Positions 7,208 to 9,812 of a DNA stretch of 9,812 nucleotides are shown here, piece by piece; within the stretch, counting starts at the first letter, position 1; every line of letters begins with the position of its first letter. A model generated the notes under the pieces. It searched no databases, was not told where the DNA came from, and worked only from the letters and a program-made list of their open reading frames with translations. Source of the stretch: JBFHES01 sp041584015 (lineage in GTDB: Bacteria; Bacteroidota; Bacteroidia; Bacteroidales; M50B96); contig JBFHES010000184.1 of assembly GCA_041584015.1 (NCBI GenBank), positions 1 through 9,812 on the forward strand, read 5' to 3'. The translations under genes were made by a program, and so were the position numbers.

Positions 7208-7221
7208 GTTTATCGATAAAC
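7208..7221. promoter_or_regulatory. 14-bp perfect palindrome at the protease promoter (operator candidate)
   Basis: GTTTATCGATAAAC is a perfect 14-bp palindrome centred between 7214 and 7215. It overlaps the last base of the predicted -7 element and covers the expected transcription start of the protease gene. That placement fits a repressor site, but a chance palindrome of this length is not rare in A+T-rich DNA of this size. Confidence 0.35.
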
Positions 7222-7248
7222 AAAAATAGGACAAAAAGGATTAGCCAA
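7221..7248 (-). promoter_or_regulatory. Bacteroidota-type promoter for the S8 protease gene
   Basis: On the minus strand TATTTTTG (7228 to 7221) matches TAnnTTTG exactly. A TTG (7248 to 7246) lies 17 bases upstream as the -33 element; a second option, TTTG, begins at 7256. Transcription would start near 7214, 15 bases before the ATG at 7199. Confidence 0.55.
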
Positions 7249-7280
7249 GCGTCAAATTAATTGAAATTTATCGTTTTAAT

Positions 7281-7730
7281 TTACTTCGTACTAATCTGTA
7301 CAATTTCAATTCCGGCGCGTTCCAACAGATCTAATCCTTCCTTTCTGCGGTAATCGTTGGCATATACTACTCTTATAATTCCAGATTGAATAATAAGCTT
7401 AGCACACTCAATACAAGGCAAGGTTGTTACATATAATGTTGCACCATCGCTGCTATTATTTGATTTAGCAACTTTGGTAATCGCATTTGCCTCAGCGTGC
7501 AAAACGTATGGTTTGGTCACAAATTCATCGTCTTCGCAAATATTCTCGAAACCAGATGGCGTGCCATTGTAGCCGTCCGAAATAATCATCTTATTCTTCA
7601 CCAGCAAGGCACCTACTTTCTTTCGCTCACAATAACTGTTCTGCCCCCAAACAGTAGCCATCTCCAAATATCGTTTATCAAAACTATGCTGTTTATCCTT
7701 ATACGGATACTTTTCATTTTTCTCCATCAT
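7281..7730 (-). CDS. Deoxycytidylate (dCMP) deaminase
   Basis: A 149-residue cytosolic zinc enzyme expected to convert dCMP to dUMP, feeding thymidylate synthesis. The zinc site is complete: His78 and catalytic Glu80 in HAEANAI, and Cys106 and Cys109 in PCIEC. The N-terminal part contains the family's substrate-side segment with VGALLVKNKMIISDGYNG (39-56). Length is normal for the family. The start is ATG 7730; a second ATG follows at 7727 and an in-frame TGA lies directly upstream (7733-7731), so no longer form exists. The gene is 82 bp downstream of the lipid kinase gene and 81 bp upstream of the protease start, all on the minus strand. A promoter candidate of its own lies just upstream. 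Related cytidine or riboflavin-type deaminases are less likely given the motif spacing and length. Confidence 0.93.
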   Translation of the reverse strand: MMEKNEKYPYKDKQHSFDKRYLEMATVWGQNSYCERKKVGALLVKNKMIISDGYNGTPSGFENICEDDEFVTKPYVLHAEANAITKVAKSNNSSDGATLYVTTLPCIECAKLIIQSGIIRVVYANDYRRKEGLDLLERAGIEIVQISTK

Positions 7731-7747
7731 TCACATTCTTTGGATGT

Positions 7748-7773
7748 CAAAAATAGTTAGAATTATTAAACAA
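7748..7773 (-). promoter_or_regulatory. Bacteroidota-type promoter for the dCMP deaminase gene
   Basis: On the minus strand TATTTTTG (7755 to 7748) is an exact TAnnTTTG match and the same 8-mer as the protease promoter. A TTG (7773 to 7771) lies 15 bases upstream, a little short of the usual spacing. Transcription would start near 7741, leaving a leader of about 11 bases. Confidence 0.5.
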
Positions 7774-7812
7774 TTACATTCACGACTTAATGTAAAACTT
7801 ACCTCATAATAT

Positions 7813-8190
7813 CTATAAAAAGTAGGGAACAAATATGATTAATCCAACCACCATTGCAGTTATGGCAGCAAGTAAAACTGCTCCCGCCGCTATGTCCTTA
7901 ATGCGCCCGGCCTTTTCGTTAAAGTCCGGTGACACCAGATCAACGAGTAATTCGATGGCCGAGTTTATAGCTTCCGTAACCAGCACAAAACCTATAACAA
8001 TTACTAGCGCTAACCATTCGTTTGAAGAAATAGAGAAATAGAAGCCCATAGAAACGACCAAAACTGCAGCAAGAAGATGTATCCATGCATTATGTGTGTC
8101 ACGAATAAAAACCACAATGCCTTTAAATGCAAATTTGAAACTTCTAAATCTGTCCACAATCGAAAACCGACCATCGGTGTTTTTACTCAT
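7813..8190 (-). CDS. dgkA: Diacylglycerol kinase / undecaprenol kinase family protein
   Basis: A 125-residue inner-membrane lipid kinase from the ATG at 8190. Three hydrophobic segments are visible at about 37-54, 58-72 and 102-122. The family signature EAINSAIE supplies Glu73, Asn76 and Glu80, and KDIAAGAV supplies Lys98 and Asp99. These keep a constant offset of four from E. coli DgkA Glu69, Asn72, Glu76, Lys94 and Asp95, so the active site is intact. It phosphorylates diacylglycerol or undecaprenol with ATP; sequence alone does not decide which. A GTG at 8235 would add 15 residues (MIFVLSSKNK...), but the ATG gives the usual family length of about 120-125 and is preferred. It is first in the minus-strand block and divergent from the transporter gene, with 107 bp between the two starts. 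Confidence 0.92.
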   Translation of the reverse strand: MSKNTDGRFSIVDRFRSFKFAFKGIVVFIRDTHNAWIHLLAAVLVVSMGFYFSISSNEWLALVIVIGFVLVTEAINSAIELLVDLVSPDFNEKAGRIKDIAAGAVLLAAITAMVVGLIIFVPYFL

Positions 8191-8297
8191 AGCGCAAATA
8201 CTAACTTTATTTTTGCTTGAAAGTACAAAAATCACTTATGATTCGAAACATTCCATACAAATGATTTTTTTAGTAGTTTGCCGCAAAATAACACTAC

Positions 8298-9740
8298 ATG
8301 GGAAATTTCACAAAGGTGTTCAAATCATATCCACGAACATTCTGGACAGCAAATACTTTAGAACTTTTTGAGCGTCTCTCCTACTATGGCGTTTTTATTT
8401 TATTGGCCAATTATATAACGGGCTCTACAGATATTGGAGCACTTGGGTTTTCCCAAACCGACAAAGCTGTACTAATGGGTAGCATTGGTTCTTTAGTTTA
8501 CTTATTCCCGATAATAACAGGCTCAATAGCAGACAAGTTTGGATTTAAACGCGTACTTATTGTAGCCTTTTTCGTTCTTGGTTCAGGCTATTTTATGCTA
8601 AGTTTATTTAAGTCATTCTGGTCATTATACTTTGTTCTTATCTATATAGCAGCCGGAGCAGCCTTATTTAAACCTGTTATATCGGCCACCATCTCGAAAA
8701 CCACCAACGACGAGAACTCGTCAATTGGATTTGGCATTTTTTACATGATGGTAAACATCGGATCGCTCATAGGCCCCTTTATTGGAGCTAAATTAAAAAT
8801 CATATCCTACGATTTTGTTTTCATGATTTCGGCTGCAAGTATTGGAATTAACATGTTGCTTGTAATCCTTTTCTACAAAGAACCTGGACGAGAAAAAAGC
8901 GAAGAATCCCTAATTCAATCAATCGTTCAGGTATTGCTTAATATTATCAAGGTACTAAAAGATTGGAAGTTCATGATCTTCATTGTGCTCATTGGTGGCT
9001 TTTGGTCTATGTACTGGCAGTTATTTTATACCGTACCAGTATTCATTGAGCAATGGGTTGATTTGGAAGCATTTTACAACACCCTGTTTAATTGGTCGCC
9101 GGCATTTGCAAGAATGGTTGGATCGAATGGCAGCATAGCTTCCGAAATGCTTGTTAATATGGACTCATTTTACATCATAGTCTTTCAGGTGCTAGTCTCA
9201 TATTTTGTAATGAAATTCAAGCCTCTCAATGCAATGATTTCAGGAATCACTATTTGCTCCATCGGTATTGGATTAATGATGATGACCAACAACCCGCTTT
9301 ACATGGTTTCGGCCTTGCTTATTTTTGCCTGGGGCGAGATGGCCAGTTCACCTAAGATTACCGAGTACATTGGAAAAATTGCTCCAAAAGAAAAGGTAGC
9401 ACTATACATGGGCTTCTCCTTTTTTCCGCACTTTATTGGTAATCTGGTCACTTCATTTCTCTCGGGTCCCGTTTATCAAAACGTATCGGACAAACTTACA
9501 TTTACACAACTTGAGCTTTCAGCGAGAGGCATTGTCCTACCAGAAATAAGTGAATCCTTCACCATCAATAACTTCTATCTTGAAGCAGCTTCCAAGATGA
9601 ATATGAACACCAAAGAACTAACGCTCTTTTTGTGGGACAAATATGAACCTTCGAATATTTGGATAATTTTCAGTGCCATTGGAATTAGCACAGCACTATT
9701 ACTATTTATTTACGATAAGCTTGTGTTAAGCAAGAAATAA
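8298..9740 (+). CDS. POT/PTR2-type MFS transporter (probable proton-coupled peptide transporter)
   Basis: A 480-residue inner-membrane protein with at least 12 hydrophobic segments. The first helix carries the POT-family motif ExxER (Glu22, Glu25, Arg26) followed by YYG. The MFS loop motif GSIADKFGFKR lies at 75-85, and a PTR2-like FYMMVNIGSLIGP segment at 148-160. These point to proton-driven uptake of di- and tripeptides, although some POT homologs carry other solutes and the substrate is not provable here. A polar stretch at about 410-455 between the last helices (LTFTQLELSARGI..., ending near DKYEPSN) is longer than in well-known POT proteins and may be a periplasmic loop. The ATG at 8298 immediately precedes a short cytosolic N-terminus (MGNFTKVFKSYPRTFW). 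The gene is transcribed alone, divergent from dgkA, and ends one base before a strong hairpin. Confidence 0.88.
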   Translation: MGNFTKVFKSYPRTFWTANTLELFERLSYYGVFILLANYITGSTDIGALGFSQTDKAVLMGSIGSLVYLFPIITGSIADKFGFKRVLIVAFFVLGSGYFMLSLFKSFWSLYFVLIYIAAGAALFKPVISATISKTTNDENSSIGFGIFYMMVNIGSLIGPFIGAKLKIISYDFVFMISAASIGINMLLVILFYKEPGREKSEESLIQSIVQVLLNIIKVLKDWKFMIFIVLIGGFWSMYWQLFYTVPVFIEQWVDLEAFYNTLFNWSPAFARMVGSNGSIASEMLVNMDSFYIIVFQVLVSYFVMKFKPLNAMISGITICSIGIGLMMMTNNPLYMVSALLIFAWGEMASSPKITEYIGKIAPKEKVALYMGFSFFPHFIGNLVTSFLSGPVYQNVSDKLTFTQLELSARGIVLPEISESFTINNFYLEAASKMNMNTKELTLFLWDKYEPSNIWIIFSAIGISTALLLFIYDKLVLSKK

Positions 9741-9741
9741 G

Positions 9742-9771
9742 AAATGGCTGCCGGTAGCCCAGCAGCCATTT
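9742..9771 (+). terminator. Strong hairpin terminator after the transporter gene
   Basis: AAATGGCTGC (9742-9751) and GCAGCCATTT (9762-9771) form a perfect 10-bp stem around a 10-base loop. It begins one base after the stop codon. The flanking A-run and T-run are only three bases each, so it is a nearly symmetric hairpin that could act in both directions rather than a classical long U-tract terminator. Confidence 0.75.
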
Positions 9772-9812
9772 AAACATTGAATTGCCTAATTGCTCTCTAT
9801 CGTTCCCCCACG
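9772..9812. other. Trailing intergenic sequence
   Basis: The last 41 bases follow the terminator and show no recognisable gene start or motif before the window ends. Confidence 0.4.

Noticed and set aside
7200..7223. Longer protease start at TTG 7223
   Set aside because: It would place the start codon inside the predicted -7 element and add eight residues before a typical signal peptide.
8195..8231. Promoter for dgkA (TTTTTG then TAGTATTTG on the minus strand)
   Set aside because: The -7 spacer is one base too long for the consensus and the transcript would start within the ATG codon, so it was not listed.
8191..8235. Longer kinase start at GTG 8235
   Set aside because: Adds 15 residues not expected in the family; the ATG at 8190 gives the normal length.
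8271..8287. TAGTAGTTTG and TTTGCcGCAAA upstream of the transporter gene as promoter/operator
   Set aside because: The TAnnTTTG match is off by one spacer base, there is no clear -33 element, and the inverted repeat has only 5-bp arms.
8096..8371. Plus-strand reading frame spanning the dgkA start and the transporter start
   Set aside because: It overlaps two well-supported genes in other frames and its sequence resembles no protein family.

Overview
The window looks like chromosomal DNA of a member of the Bacteroidota. Three predicted secreted proteins end in type IX secretion (T9SS) type A sorting domains with a YPNP motif. Several intergenic regions carry the Bacteroidota -7 promoter element TAnnTTTG, and the DNA is A+T-rich. 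No RNA gene, insertion sequence, CRISPR array or phage gene was recognised. Genus cannot be assigned from what is visible.

Layout. Bases 1-2478 hold two tandem plus-strand genes for secreted leucine-rich/receptor-L-like repeat proteins. The first is cut by the left edge of the window. They are paralogous, and between them show three copies of one module that ends in a four-cysteine cap of constant spacing. Bases 2479-2626 hold an inverted repeat with a T-run, a promoter candidate and a short reading frame that may be a gene remnant. Bases 2627-3136 encode a small helical-repeat protein of unknown role. Bases 3240-5519 encode a patatin phospholipase joined to a POTRA domain and an outer-membrane beta-barrel (type Vd-like architecture). 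This gene converges on a minus-strand block: a T9SS-exported subtilisin-like protease (5547-7199), a dCMP deaminase (7281-7730) and a diacylglycerol/undecaprenol kinase (7813-8190). Divergent from the kinase is a POT-type MFS transporter (8298-9740), followed by a strong hairpin terminator.

Function. The left two thirds are dominated by envelope and secreted proteins: two repeat proteins and a protease using the T9SS route, plus an outer-membrane lipase. The right third is housekeeping: dCMP to dUMP conversion, lipid phosphorylation and peptide/solute uptake. The minus-strand genes are spaced by 81-122 bp, and two of them have their own TATTTTTG promoter candidate, so they need not be one operon.

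I found no convincing new multi-gene system. The items most worth a second look are the repeated four-cysteine module, the 14-bp perfect palindrome at the predicted transcription start of the protease gene, the short reading frame at 2511-2624, and the patatin-barrel fusion.
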